Below are positions 54,548 to 63,122 of a stretch of 64,000 nucleotides of DNA, piece after piece (the stretch's first letter is position 1; each line of letters opens with the position of its first letter). This DNA is from Xanthomonas theicola (lineage in GTDB: Bacteria; Pseudomonadota; Gammaproteobacteria; Xanthomonadales; Xanthomonadaceae). The stretch spans positions 3,884,001-3,948,000 of the forward strand of contig NZ_CP049017.1 in NCBI RefSeq assembly GCF_014236795.1, read 5' to 3'. Under the pieces are notes generated by a model. The model saw only the letters and a program-made list of their open reading frames with translations. It made no database searches and was not told the DNA's origin. The translations under genes were made by a program, and so were the position numbers.

Positions 54548-54690
54548 TGCGTTGAGCGATCCGGCGATGGAAGAAGCATTGCACGAGATCCCGAGCTTGC
54601 GTCGTTTTGCCCAGCTCGGTGGCTTGGACAACGTTCCCGACGAGACCACGATTCTTAACTTTCGCCGCCTGCTGGAAACCCATGGCCTAG
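54548..54690 (+). pseudogene. IS5-type transposase fragment
   Basis: [20 protein letters not shown] and [20 protein letters not shown] then [10 protein letters not shown] match the N-terminal DUF772 region of an IS5/IS1182-type transposase. It is cut on the left by the IS30 end and on the right by the next IS5 element. Confidence 0.6.
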
Positions 54691-54699
54691 GGCGTGTCA

Positions 54700-55068
54700 T
54701 CAATTAAGTAAAATGACGGAGGCGGCCCAGTAGATGGCGCCGAGGAAGTTGCAGGCGGTCTTGTCGTATCGGGTCGCAATGGCTCGGTACTGCTTGAGTT
54801 TGGCAAAGAAGTTCTCGATCAAGTGTCGATCCCTGTACAGCACCCGGTCGTAGTCACGTTGCATGTTGCGTGTTGGGTGGGAGGGGATGACGATCTGGGT
54901 CCCCTGTCGCTGCATCGGCTCGATGACGCGCGCGCTGGCGTCGTAGGCTCGGTCAGCGAGCAAGGCGCCCACCGACAAGGGCGGCAACAAGGCATCTGCA
55001 CCTTCCAGATCCGACGCCTGGCCTGCGGTCAGATGAAACGCCAGCGGATTGCCCAGTGCATCGACCAC
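54700..55068 (-). CDS. IS5-family OrfB
   Basis: This frame continues the transposase: [20 protein letters not shown], the second Asp in [15 protein letters not shown] and the Glu in [20 protein letters not shown], ending AASVILLN. It is expressed by frameshift from orfA in related elements. The frame is intact, so this copy may be functional. Confidence 0.82.
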   Translation of the reverse strand: MVDALGNPLAFHLTAGQASDLEGADALLPPLSVGALLADRAYDASARVIEPMQRQGTQIVIPSHPTRNMQRDYDRVLYRDRHLIENFFAKLKQYRAIATRYDKTACNFLGAIYWAASVILLN

Positions 55069-55085
55069 CGCGTGGATCTTGCTGC

Positions 55086-55454
55086 TCAGTCCGCCGCGGC
55101 TGCGTCCGATGGCTTGCCGCTCCCCCCTTTTGCCCCGGCGCTGTGCTGATGGGCCCGGACGATGGTGCTGTCGATCATTGCGTACTCGTTGTCCGCGTCT
55201 TTCGACAAGGCCTGGAACACCTGGTGCCAGATGCCGGACCGGCTCCAGCGGCTATGTCGCAGGTGGATCACGCGAAAATCGCCGAAGCGCTCAGGCAGAT
55301 CGCGCCAGGGGATGCCGGCTCGGTAGCGGTACAGCACGGCTTCGACGAACAGCCGGTTGTCTTTGGCAGTCACGCCGAGATGGCCGGCTCGGCCGGGAAG
55401 CAGATCGCGGATGCGATCCCACTGATCGTCTCGCAGGGCGTAGCGACGTGCCAT
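55086..55454 (-). CDS. IS5-family OrfA
   Basis: Starting MARRYALRDDQWDRIRDLLP, this 122-residue protein has the DUF4096 N-terminal domain (LFVEAVLYRYRAGIPWRDLP, ERFGDFRVIHLRHSRWSRSG) and the first catalytic Asp in YAMIDSTIVRAHQHSAGAKG. It ends after GGSGKPSDAAAAD, near where a frameshift into orfB is expected. Confidence 0.82.
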   Translation of the reverse strand: MARRYALRDDQWDRIRDLLPGRAGHLGVTAKDNRLFVEAVLYRYRAGIPWRDLPERFGDFRVIHLRHSRWSRSGIWHQVFQALSKDADNEYAMIDSTIVRAHQHSAGAKGGSGKPSDAAAAD

Positions 55455-55519
55455 TGCAGGGCCGGAGAGTAAAGGGGCGACAAGCATCCACTATTCTAGC
55501 AATTGATGACAGATCCTAG

Positions 55520-55745
55520 GCCCAGGTCGGCGCACCCTGTCGCGCGCGCCTCCTTCCTCGATTGCGTCGCGCCACGAACACCCGGCAGCGGTCGCGGCGA
55601 AGAATACCTGGCTCGGCGTGCAGTGCGGATACCGCCGCCAGTATTCGGCGCTCACCGCCTGCGGCAGCAGGTCCATGTACCACTCCTGCTCCAGCTTGGC
55701 CGGTAGCGTGCCCCAGCTCAGCGCGACGTTGCCCGGATCGTTATC
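55520..55745 (-). pseudogene. Type-B carboxylesterase, C-terminal fragment
   Basis: On the minus strand, VALSWGTLPAKLEQEWYMDL, LPQAVSAEYWRRYPHCTPSQ and VFFAATAAGCSWRDAIEE match the region before the catalytic His in bacterial type-B carboxylesterases. Both ends are missing and the IS5 element abuts it. Confidence 0.5.
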
Positions 55746-55771
55746 CGCACCTTCCCTAGAGGGCGCCCGCA

Positions 55772-56035
55772 ATGACGAACCCGTTCGGAGATCGCACTGG
55801 TGACCGGCGCCGACACCGGCCTCGGCCTCGGCCAGGGCGTCGCCCTGGCGCTGGCGTGGGCCGGCGCCGACATCGCCGCGCCCACCAAGACCGAGGACAA
55901 GGTCAAGGCGCTGGGCCGCCGCTTCGTCGCGATCGAGGCCAACCTGGTCAGCACCGAGCCGGTGCCGCGCGTGCTCGACGAGACCCTGGCCGCGCTCGGT
56001 CGGCTCGACATCCTAGTCGACAACGCCGGGCTGAG
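55772..56035 (+). pseudogene. Short-chain dehydrogenase fragment, KduD-like
   Basis: MTNPF at 55772, then in the next frame ALVTGADTGLGLGQGVALAL and AGADIAAPTKTEDKVKALGR, FVAIEANLVS and LGRLDILVDNAGLRR give the NAD-binding half of an SDR resembling 2-deoxy-D-gluconate 3-dehydrogenase. There is a frameshift after codon 5, a small deletion before PTKTEDK, and the catalytic half is missing. Confidence 0.6.
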
Positions 56036-56364
56036 AAGGCAACGACGACCACCGCCAAGTCCTATCTGCACGGCCTGCGGGCGATCGACCCGGAGCCGGT
56101 CAAGCAGGCGGTCGGCGGCGCACGCTTCCAGCCGTGCTTCTTCGACAACGCGCAGGACGCGGACATCCGCCGCTTCGTCGCCGGCGTGCTGGGCAAGCCG
56201 GACGCCGCGGCGGCCCGATCCGGCAGCGAGCGTCGGCAGGATGCGGCCGCCATCGCACCGTCCGTCGGTGACACGCAGCGAAACCCGTCGCCGCAGGCGC
56301 TCGACCATGGCACAGACGCGCCGCGCGGCTGTGCCCCGGCGCGTGGCGATGCGGTGCGGCCGGT
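56036..56364 (+). other. Coding-like remnant of unknown origin
   Basis: One frame reads KSYLHGLRAIDPEPVKQAVG, GARFQPCFFDNAQDADIRRF and VAGVLGKPDAAAA, which looks like the protein-coding C-terminus of something I cannot name. It has no start of its own and runs on without an obvious end. It abuts phhA. Confidence 0.3.
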
Positions 56365-57258
56365 TCAGACGTCGCCGCCGTCGGCCCAGCCTGCGCCGCT
56401 GCCCTTGTGGAACACGCGGTCGTGCGCCTGCACCTCGCCGGCCGGCAGGGGCGTCTGGTCGGCCAGCGCCGCATAGATCGGCGTGAAATCCGGCGCCGTC
56501 GCCTGCATCAGCTGCGCGAAGCTGTCGATGACGAAGTAGGTCTTCTGGTAGCTGTCGATGCGGTAGCGGGTGCGCATGATCCGCGCCAGGTCGAAGCCGA
56601 TGCGGTTGGGCGCGTCCGCTTCGAGCGCGTACAGCGATTCGCCCTTCGACGAGACGATGCCGGCACCGAAGATGCGCAGCCCGTCGGCGCTGGCGATCAG
56701 GCCGAATTCCACCGTGTACCAGTACAGGCGCGTGAGGTTCTGCAGCGCGTCCGCGCCGATGCCGTGCGCTTTCACCCCGCCACGACCATAAGCCTGCATG
56801 TAGTCGGCGAACAGCGGATTCATCAGCAGCGGCACGTGGCCGAACAGGTCGTGGAACAGGTCCGGCTCGGCGATGTAGTCGATCTGCTCGGGACGGCGGA
56901 TCCACCACGTCACCGGGAAGCGCCGGTTGGCCAGGTGGTCGAAGAAATCCAGTTCCGGCAGCAGGCCTTCGACCCCGACCAGGGTCCAGCCGGTGGCCGC
57001 GCCCAACACCTCGTTGAGCTGGTCGAAGCGCGGGATCGCCTGCGGATTCATGCCCATCGCGTCCTGCGCCTGCAGGAACTCGACGCAGGCGCGGCCGACC
57101 AGCAGTTCGCGCTGGCGCTGGTACAGCGTGCCCCAGGTGGCATGGTCGTCGGCGCTGTAGCCCTCCCAGGGCTGCGCGACCACCGCGGTGGCGTAGACCG
57201 GCACGTAGCCCTTGTCGGTCTGCTGGTGTTCGATGCGGCGCGGTGCGGTATCCGTCAT
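56365..57258 (-). CDS. phhA: Phenylalanine 4-hydroxylase
   Basis: PhhA hydroxylates phenylalanine to tyrosine using a pterin cofactor. The 297-residue protein starts MTDTAPRRIEHQQTDKGYVP. The iron ligands are His136 and His141 (EPDLFHDLFGHVPLLMNP) and Glu184 (LYWYTVEFGLI). FGAGIVSSKGESLYAL is also conserved. It matches the monomeric bacterial enzyme in length and is divergent from an Lrp-type regulator, an arrangement common in Xanthomonas. Confidence 0.95.
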   Translation of the reverse strand: MTDTAPRRIEHQQTDKGYVPVYATAVVAQPWEGYSADDHATWGTLYQRQRELLVGRACVEFLQAQDAMGMNPQAIPRFDQLNEVLGAATGWTLVGVEGLLPELDFFDHLANRRFPVTWWIRRPEQIDYIAEPDLFHDLFGHVPLLMNPLFADYMQAYGRGGVKAHGIGADALQNLTRLYWYTVEFGLIASADGLRIFGAGIVSSKGESLYALEADAPNRIGFDLARIMRTRYRIDSYQKTYFVIDSFAQLMQATAPDFTPIYAALADQTPLPAGEVQAHDRVFHKGSGAGWADGGDV

Positions 57259-57384
57259 GGTCGGCGCTCCGGAAGGACTATTCACGATGTTAGGCGCCCG
57301 GCCACGCAATGGGCTTGCGAAGTTGCGCGATTCCAGCAGCTGCGCGCAAGATTATTGCAGAAAATCCATGTTGCAGAGCAATAA

Positions 57385-57864
57385 ATGACCGAATCGACCG
57401 TGTTCGACCGCACCGACCTGCGCCTGCTGGCGTTGCTGCAGCGGCAGGGCCGGGCCAGCAATGCCGAACTGGCCGCGCAGGTGAACCTGTCGCCGTCGGC
57501 CTGCCTGCGCCGGGTGCAGCGGCTGGAGACCGACGGCGTCCTCGCCGGCTATGCGGCGCGCCTGGTGCCCGGCGCGATCGGCCTCGGCCTGCAGGCCTTC
57601 GTCCGCGTGCAGCTGGAAAAGCATGGGCCACGCGGCATCGCCCATTTCGCCGACAGCGTGCAGGGCTGGGACGAGGTCGTCGCCTGCCACGCGCTGACCG
57701 GCGACATGGACTACCTGCTGCACGTATATGTGCGCGACCTGGCGCACTTCTCCGCGTTCCTGCTGGACAAGCTGCTCAACGCCGCCGGCGTGGCCGACGT
57801 CAACTCCAGCTTCGTGTTGCGCACGGTCAAGGACTTCGCCGGATTGCCGCTGCCGCGCGGCTGA
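57385..57864 (+). CDS. Lrp/AsnC-family transcriptional regulator
   Basis: The 159-residue regulator starts MTESTVFDRTDLRLLALLQR. It has an N-terminal HTH (QGRASNAELAAQVNLSPSAC, LRRVQRLETDGVLAGYAARL) and a C-terminal RAM/AsnC ligand domain (GWDEVVACHALTGDMDYLLH). It is transcribed away from phhA with 126 nt between starts, so it probably controls phhA in response to phenylalanine or tyrosine; that link is inferred from position. Confidence 0.9.
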   Translation: MTESTVFDRTDLRLLALLQRQGRASNAELAAQVNLSPSACLRRVQRLETDGVLAGYAARLVPGAIGLGLQAFVRVQLEKHGPRGIAHFADSVQGWDEVVACHALTGDMDYLLHVYVRDLAHFSAFLLDKLLNAAGVADVNSSFVLRTVKDFAGLPLPRG

Positions 57865-58032
57865 GCCGCCGCCGGCAGCGGCGACCGTGTGCAGCGCTGC
57901 GGCGCGCCGCGCTTGGGCGACGGCGCCCTGCGCGGCGTCGGCATGGTGGCGCTGGGTCCGCCTGCCGCGCACACCGTCCATCGGCATCGCGGCACGGCGG
58001 CGGCGCGCGGGCCGGCGCATCCGCAGGCGGCC

Positions 58033-58038
58033 TATAAT
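58033..58038 (+). promoter_or_regulatory. Possible -10 element before the lipoprotein/effector pair
   Basis: TATAAT lies 30 nt before the lipoprotein start in otherwise GC-rich DNA. No convincing -35 is seen. Confidence 0.4.
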
Positions 58039-58067
58039 CGCCGCCTGCGCATCACCGGAGGATGCAG

Positions 58068-58934
58068 ATGAGACATGCCCCGTGCCTGGCCCAGTGGCTG
58101 CTGCTGGCCGGCGCCTTGCCGATGGCCGGCTGCGCCAAGCCCGCCGCCGCGCCGCCGCGGACCACCACCAACGAACAGGGATGCGTCATGAAGCACCACG
58201 ATGGCCCGCAGGATCCGTTCAAGACACCGCCGCCGCTGATGGACACGTGCCTGGGTCCGTACACGCTGCGGATTCCGGCCAACTATTTCGGCGACCAGAT
58301 GGGGCCGAACTTCGACGGCAGCTTCGGCCTGTATCTGGAGTACCCGACGCTCGCGCCGTTCGCGCCGGGTGAACGCAGCCACCTGCGCCTGGACGTGGCC
58401 ACGCGCACGGTCAATATCGGTTACCACTATCTGGATCGGGTGGACACGCATGAATATCTGCGCAGGCAGTACACGCCCGATCCGGGTGAAGAGGACAATC
58501 CAGAAGAACGACTGGAACATCGCATCCAGGGCGAACCGGCTTACGGCTTGATGCCGTTCTACGCGGATCTGCCGACGTTCATGGAGTACTACAGAACCAG
58601 GGGATACAGGGAATCGGCGCCCGTGATGCAGGCCGAGCACTACGAGGATTGGTATGTAAGGCGAGATGGCAACGGTGAGATTGAAACGCTGATCAAGTGC
58701 ACCTCTCGCGAGGTGAGGCAGGCAGGGGTAGCCTATGTCGATGGCAAGCTCGTCCGCAGCAAAGAAGACGCTCTACCCGTTTGCAAGCACTTCTTCATTA
58801 TTCCCGAGATGAAGGTTGCCGTGGACATCCGCTACGTGCGTTTCGCGCTTCCGGACTGGAAGCGGATCGAGGACAGGGCGCGCAGTGCGGTGCATCGGTT
58901 CATGCTTGAGAAGCCAGTGACGGTAGGCAAGTAA
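58068..58934 (+). CDS. Lipoprotein, probable immunity protein of the adjacent type IV effector
   Basis: The 288-residue protein starts at ATG 58068, six nt after a GGAGG site (an ATG at 58062 overlaps that site). The signal peptide ends in a lipobox (ALPMAGC). The mature part (YTLRIPANYFGDQMGPNFDG, LRLDVATRTVNIGYHYLDRV, KHFFIIPEMKVAVDIRYVRF) resembles immunity lipoproteins that protect against envelope toxins, somewhat like Tli4. It precedes the XVIPCD effector gene by 22 nt. I do not recognise an enzyme motif; the role rests on context. Confidence 0.65.
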   Translation: MRHAPCLAQWLLLAGALPMAGCAKPAAAPPRTTTNEQGCVMKHHDGPQDPFKTPPPLMDTCLGPYTLRIPANYFGDQMGPNFDGSFGLYLEYPTLAPFAPGERSHLRLDVATRTVNIGYHYLDRVDTHEYLRRQYTPDPGEEDNPEERLEHRIQGEPAYGLMPFYADLPTFMEYYRTRGYRESAPVMQAEHYEDWYVRRDGNGEIETLIKCTSREVRQAGVAYVDGKLVRSKEDALPVCKHFFIIPEMKVAVDIRYVRFALPDWKRIEDRARSAVHRFMLEKPVTVGK

Positions 58935-58956
58935 CGCAACGACAGGGAGGCTTCGA

Positions 58957-60291
58957 ATGGCTGGCATCACCCAACAAGACATCGCGGTGCTGCGTCACTA
59001 CGCAGGCAATGGCAACCGTGAACTCTACTGGAACTATCTGGCCCACAAGCAGGGCAACGACGGCTATGGCCTGCTGGCGCTCGGCGTGGTTCGCAACGAC
59101 AATGCGCCAGGTGCGACCGCCAACGTGTTTGCCGACAATCAGGCGCGGCGCGATGGCGTAAGAATGAGCGAGCGCGAGTGGAACGGTTTCGGTGTTGATT
59201 TGATGCAATATGATCTCGAACGGCGACAGCACTATCGAAGAAGCGGCCGCCCCGACCTCGCCCTCAATCTGCCGGTAAGAGACGTCGAAGACGTCCACGA
59301 CGCCACCTTCCAGAAACGGCACATCAACCCCGACGCCTGGACCCCGCGCCAACTGCTGGAGGCCGCGCGCCGCCATGGCGGCGAGGCCGAGGCGGAGAAG
59401 GTCTGGTCGATGATGCTCGACAACTCCGCACTCGGACTGAACCGGGCCGGAAAGACCATGGACGACGTCCGCAAGTACGACGACGCACAGCTGGATGCGA
59501 TCTCGTATGTGGCGCGGATGACGGGCGCGCGTCTCCAAGCCAGCCATACCCTGCCCAGCACCGATCCGGACCGGATCGGCGCGCCGAACTTTTCCTACGT
59601 GTACGACCGGCAGAGCGGCAGCTGGAACAGTTGGGCCGGCAACGGCAAGCCAATGGTGATACAGCCGGTGCGCGATCCGCAGCAGATCCGCGAACTCGAC
59701 GACACCCGCGCGCTGCGGCTGGAGCGCCAGCAGTTGCGGCAGCAGTTCCATCCGGACGATCCGTACCGGCAGCAGCCGGTCATGCGCAGCCCACAGACCC
59801 TGGCCGAGGCCGATCCGACGCCGCCTGCGCTTGGCGGCGGGTCGCTGGCGGCGCGCGCGGCCGATCCCGCGCAGCCAGGCCACCCGCGCCATGCGCTTTA
59901 TCGGCAATGCGTGGCCGCAACGCATGCGCTGGATCGGCAACTCGGGCGCAGTCCCGATGCCGACAGCGCCTGCATGGCCGCCAGCTTGACCGATCTGGCC
60001 GCGCGCCACGGTCTACATCGGGTGGATCGTGTGCTGTTGAGCGAGCCTGGGCGCCAAGTGCAGGCGGGACAGCTGGTGTTGGTGGTGCAGGGCGACCCCA
60101 ATGACCCGGCGCACCTGCGCGCGCAGATGCCCACCGACCAGGCGGTGCGCACGCCGGTGGCGCAGTCTTTCGAACGCTTGGACGCGTTCGATCGGCAACA
60201 GACGGTCGAGCAGGCGCGGCAGGCCAGCGTGCAGCAGGACGTGCAGCAGCAAGACGCGCAGCGCCAGCACGCCACAGCGCAGCGGATCTGA
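58957..60291 (+). CDS. Putative Xanthomonadales type IV secretion effector (XVIPCD protein)
   Basis: The 444-residue protein starts MAGITQQDIAVLRHYAGNGN after AGGGAGG. Residues 1-300 form an effector region I cannot assign (WNYLAHKQGNDGYGLLALGV, ALNLPVRDVEDVHDATFQKR, WTPRQLLEAARRHGGEAEAE). From residue 309 the XVIPCD pattern appears: HPRHALYRQCVAATHALDRQ, AASLTDLAARHGLHRVDRVL, LVVQGDPNDPAHLRA and QAVRTPVAQSFERL, then a glutamine-rich tail (SVQQDVQQQDAQRQ). XVIPCD binds VirD4 and sends toxins into rival bacteria. No transposon or T4SS gene is adjacent. Confidence 0.75.
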   Translation: MAGITQQDIAVLRHYAGNGNRELYWNYLAHKQGNDGYGLLALGVVRNDNAPGATANVFADNQARRDGVRMSEREWNGFGVDLMQYDLERRQHYRRSGRPDLALNLPVRDVEDVHDATFQKRHINPDAWTPRQLLEAARRHGGEAEAEKVWSMMLDNSALGLNRAGKTMDDVRKYDDAQLDAISYVARMTGARLQASHTLPSTDPDRIGAPNFSYVYDRQSGSWNSWAGNGKPMVIQPVRDPQQIRELDDTRALRLERQQLRQQFHPDDPYRQQPVMRSPQTLAEADPTPPALGGGSLAARAADPAQPGHPRHALYRQCVAATHALDRQLGRSPDADSACMAASLTDLAARHGLHRVDRVLLSEPGRQVQAGQLVLVVQGDPNDPAHLRAQMPTDQAVRTPVAQSFERLDAFDRQQTVEQARQASVQQDVQQQDAQRQHATAQRI

Positions 60292-60525
60292 TCCCCGCGC
60301 CGGCAAGGCGCTGGGGCGAATCGATCGCGCCAACACGCCAGGCGCGCCGCCCTGTCCAAATCGCGATGGGAATGCGCGGACGCCGCCACGGCCGGTTCGC
60401 AGGACGATGGCCGGCGCTGGTATCGACCCGCCCCTCGCCTTGCCGAGGCGACCGGGCCGTGGCGACGCCGATGCCGTGACCGGCCGCCGGCTCCGCCGCG
60501 GCCGCGCCGGTTTGCCTATGCCGGT

Positions 60526-61551
60526 TCAGTCCTGCTTCTGGCACGGATCGGCGCGGCCGAGCATGCGCCGCAGCCGCGAGCGCGGCGCGCACGGCGGCGG
60601 CGCCGGTTGCGCGGCCTTTGCCGCGGCCGCCGCGGCCGCGCGCTGCTGCTGCAGTTGCGCCAGCTTGGCCTTGATCTGCGGCATCGCCGCCAGTGCGGCC
60701 TTCTCGCCCTCCAGGATGGCGGCGTTGCGCTGAGCGAAATCGGCGGCGCCGATGTCGTTGACCTTGGGCCGGATCACGATGTCCGCGCGCGCCAGTTCCT
60801 GCTGGCCCAGGCGCTGGCCCATGATCGCGATCGACTGGTTGACGATGCCGAGCATGCCGCCCGGGTTCTTGCCGCTGGCCTGGCTGGAGATGTCCACCGC
60901 GACCACGAAGTCGGCGCCGAGCTGGCGCGCGGCGTCCACCGGCACCGGGCTGACCACGCCGCCGTCGACGTAGTGGAACCTGCCGATGGCGACCGGTTCG
61001 AACACACCGGGGATGCTGCTGGACGCGCGCACCGCCTGGCCGGCGTTGCCGCGCACGAACACGGTGCGCTCGCCGTCCTCCAGGCGCGTGGACACCGCGG
61101 CGAAGGGCTTGCCCAGCTTCTCGATCGGGCGGTTCTTGAGCTGGCCGTTGACGTAGTCCTGCAGTGCCTGGCCCTGCACCAGGCCGCCGGAGAACAGGCG
61201 CATGTCGCGGATGCTGCTCTCGTCCAGCGCCACCGCGGCCTGCTGCATCTGGAATGCGTCCATGCCGCTGGCGTACAGCGCGCCGACCACGCTGCCGGCG
61301 CTGGTCCCGGCCACCACCGCCGGCTCCAGCCCGTTGGCCTGCAGCATCTTGATCACGCCGATATGGGCGAAGCCCTTGGCCGCGCCGCCGCCCAGGGCGA
61401 TGCCGATGCGCGGCGGCCTGGCCGCGGCAGTCGGTGCCGGCGCCACCACCACCGGTGCCGGCGGCGCCGGCTTGGGCTCGCCGCCGCACGCCGCGAGCAG
61501 GCCGAACAGGGACAGGGACAGAAGCAGGCGCGGGGAACGGGAGGCGGTCAT
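60526..61551 (-). CDS. Patatin-like phospholipase lipoprotein
   Basis: The 341-residue protein has a lipoprotein signal (MTASRSPRLLLSLSLFGLLA, ACGG) and a proline/alanine linker. The patatin domain has the glycine-rich oxyanion loop IGIALGGGAAKGFAHIGVIK, the nucleophile GTSAG (Ser84) and the DGG Asp in FHYVDGGVVSPVP. A coiled, glutamine/alanine-rich C-terminus (IKAKLAQLQQQRAAAAAAAK) follows. It is probably an outer-membrane or periplasmic acyl hydrolase. The 230 nt between it and the effector gene (both reading towards the gap) hold no gene. Confidence 0.88.
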   Translation of the reverse strand: MTASRSPRLLLSLSLFGLLAACGGEPKPAPPAPVVVAPAPTAAARPPRIGIALGGGAAKGFAHIGVIKMLQANGLEPAVVAGTSAGSVVGALYASGMDAFQMQQAAVALDESSIRDMRLFSGGLVQGQALQDYVNGQLKNRPIEKLGKPFAAVSTRLEDGERTVFVRGNAGQAVRASSSIPGVFEPVAIGRFHYVDGGVVSPVPVDAARQLGADFVVAVDISSQASGKNPGGMLGIVNQSIAIMGQRLGQQELARADIVIRPKVNDIGAADFAQRNAAILEGEKAALAAMPQIKAKLAQLQQQRAAAAAAAKAAQPAPPPCAPRSRLRRMLGRADPCQKQD

Positions 61552-61765
61552 GGATGCGGCGTCGTGGAAGGAGAGGGCGGAGCCGGCGCGAGCATACTGG
61601 GATCGGCCTGCACCGCCCACGACCGAAGGTCATGCCGTGGCCTGCCCCGGCACAGCGCACCGCGGCTGGCGAACGCCACGCGGCTGGCGCAACGTGGTCA
61701 TGGTGCGGCGGGCGGCGCGGCACCTTGCGCTCCCCGTTCTGCGAGACGCTTCGCGCCGGATCTCA

Positions 61766-61788
61766 CCCCTCTCCCGAGGGGCGAGGGG
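61766..61788. repeat. Dispersed CCCCTCTCCC palindromic repeat, second copy
   Basis: CTCACCCCTCTCCCGAGGGG and the following CGAGGGG form a near-perfect hairpin related to the one at 16841-16863. It sits in the 397-nt gap upstream of the patatin gene (61552-61948), which otherwise holds only the hairpin at 61907. Confidence 0.5.
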
Positions 61789-61906
61789 CCAAGGCGCGTT
61801 GCGGCTGTTGCCTTCCCCCATCCGGTCCATGGTCCACTTTTCGGGAGGACGTGGTACCCAGGGCTCGGCGAGGGGACGGACGCACGACGCATCGCGCGTC
61901 CCGCCA

Positions 61907-61929
61907 GCCGCCGTCGTGACGACGGCGGC
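61907..61929 (-). terminator. Hairpin after the TIGR00266 gene
   Basis: GCCGCCGTCG and CGACGGCGGC form a perfect 10-bp stem with a TGA loop, 19 nt after the stop codon at 61949. No T-run follows. Confidence 0.5.
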
Positions 61930-61948
61930 AACGGCAACCGCAACCGCC

Positions 61949-62965
61949 TCAGACGTTGTTGTCGCCGTCCAGCACACGGCCCAGGCCGCCGAGCACCGAG
62001 CCTTCGCCGCGGTTCTGCCCGCCGCCCTGCGGCGCCGCGGCGAACATGCGCCCGGCCAGGCGCGAAAACGGCAGCGACTGCAGCCAGACCTTGCCCGGGC
62101 CGGTCAGCGTGGCCAGGAACATGCCTTCGCCGCCGAAAAACATGCTCTTGATGCCGCTGACCGGACGCACGTCCATGTCCACCGTGGAATGGAACGCGAC
62201 CACGCAGCCGGTATCCACGTCCAGGCGCTCGCCGGCGGCCAGTTCGCGCTCGACCACGCAGCCGCCGGCATGCACGAACACCCAGCCGTCGCCTTCCAGC
62301 TTCTGCAGGATGAAGCCTTCGCCGCCGAACAGGCCGGTCATGATCTTGCGCTGGAAGTGGATGCCCAGCGACACCCCGCGTGCGCCGGCCAGGAAGCTGT
62401 CCTTCTGGCAGATCAGGCGGCCGCCGTGCTGGTCCAGCTTCATCGCCAGCACCGTGCCCGGGTAGGGCGCGGCGAAGGCGACCTTGGCCTTGCCCTGGCC
62501 GCGCTGGGTGAACACGGTGGTGAACAGGCTCTCACCAGTGACCAGGCGCTTGCCGGCCGAGAACAGCTTGCCCATCAGGCCGCTGCCCTGCGCGCCGCTG
62601 GAGCCGTCGCCGAACACGGTGTCCATCTGCACAGTCGCGTCCTTGAACATCAGCGCGCCGGCCTCGGCCACCGCGCTCTCGCCCGGGTCCAGTTCGATCT
62701 CCACGAACTGCATCTCGTGGCCGACGATGCGGTAGTCGATGTCGTCGGCGCGGCTGCTGCCGGGCGGGGGCGGCAGGCCCGGCGCCAGGCCGGCCGCGCT
62801 CGCGCCGCGCAGCTCGTCGATCTGGTTGGCCGGTTTCCAGCCGCTCTGGCCCTGGCGCCAGGCCAATGCGCCGGGATGGTCTCGGGCGAACGCGGCGGCG
62901 GCGGCGGCGTCGAACGGGCCGGAACGGGTCTGCTCGCTGCCGGTCAGGAAATACCACTGGGTCAT
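61949..62965 (-). CDS. GYF_2 domain plus TIGR00266/AIM24-family protein
   Basis: The 338-residue protein begins with a GYF_2-like domain (MTQWYFLTGSEQTRSGPFDA to GALAWRQGQSGWKPANQIDE), a proline linker, then the TIGR00266 beta-helical domain: YRIVGHEMQFVEIELDPGES, AVAEAGALMFKDATVQMDT, GLFGGEGFILQKLEGDGWVF and SGIKSMFFGGEGMFLATLTG. Its molecular role is unknown; relatives are cytoplasmic. No signal peptide is seen. Confidence 0.82.
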   Translation of the reverse strand: MTQWYFLTGSEQTRSGPFDAAAAAAFARDHPGALAWRQGQSGWKPANQIDELRGASAAGLAPGLPPPPGSSRADDIDYRIVGHEMQFVEIELDPGESAVAEAGALMFKDATVQMDTVFGDGSSGAQGSGLMGKLFSAGKRLVTGESLFTTVFTQRGQGKAKVAFAAPYPGTVLAMKLDQHGGRLICQKDSFLAGARGVSLGIHFQRKIMTGLFGGEGFILQKLEGDGWVFVHAGGCVVERELAAGERLDVDTGCVVAFHSTVDMDVRPVSGIKSMFFGGEGMFLATLTGPGKVWLQSLPFSRLAGRMFAAAPQGGGQNRGEGSVLGGLGRVLDGDNNV

Positions 62966-63122
62966 GTCTGCAGGTCCTTGCGGGAATCGCTGGCGAGTCT
63001 AGCCTGCCACCCGGGCCGTTCCGTCTCTGTCCAAAGGCATGGGCATGAACGCTCCAGCATGCCCGGCCGCCGCGACTTGCCGCTGCCGTCGCCGACGGGC
63101 ATGCCGGCGACGGCGCGTCGTC

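Larger units (their letters stand above)
54691..55516 (-). mobile_element. IS5-family (IS427-type) element, second kind
   Basis: Ends share TGTCATCAATT (54695-54705; minus strand from 55511), flanked by TAG on both sides (54688-54690 and 55517-55519). Two minus-strand frames encode the transposase. It differs from the 849-bp element in sequence and ends. Confidence 0.75.
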
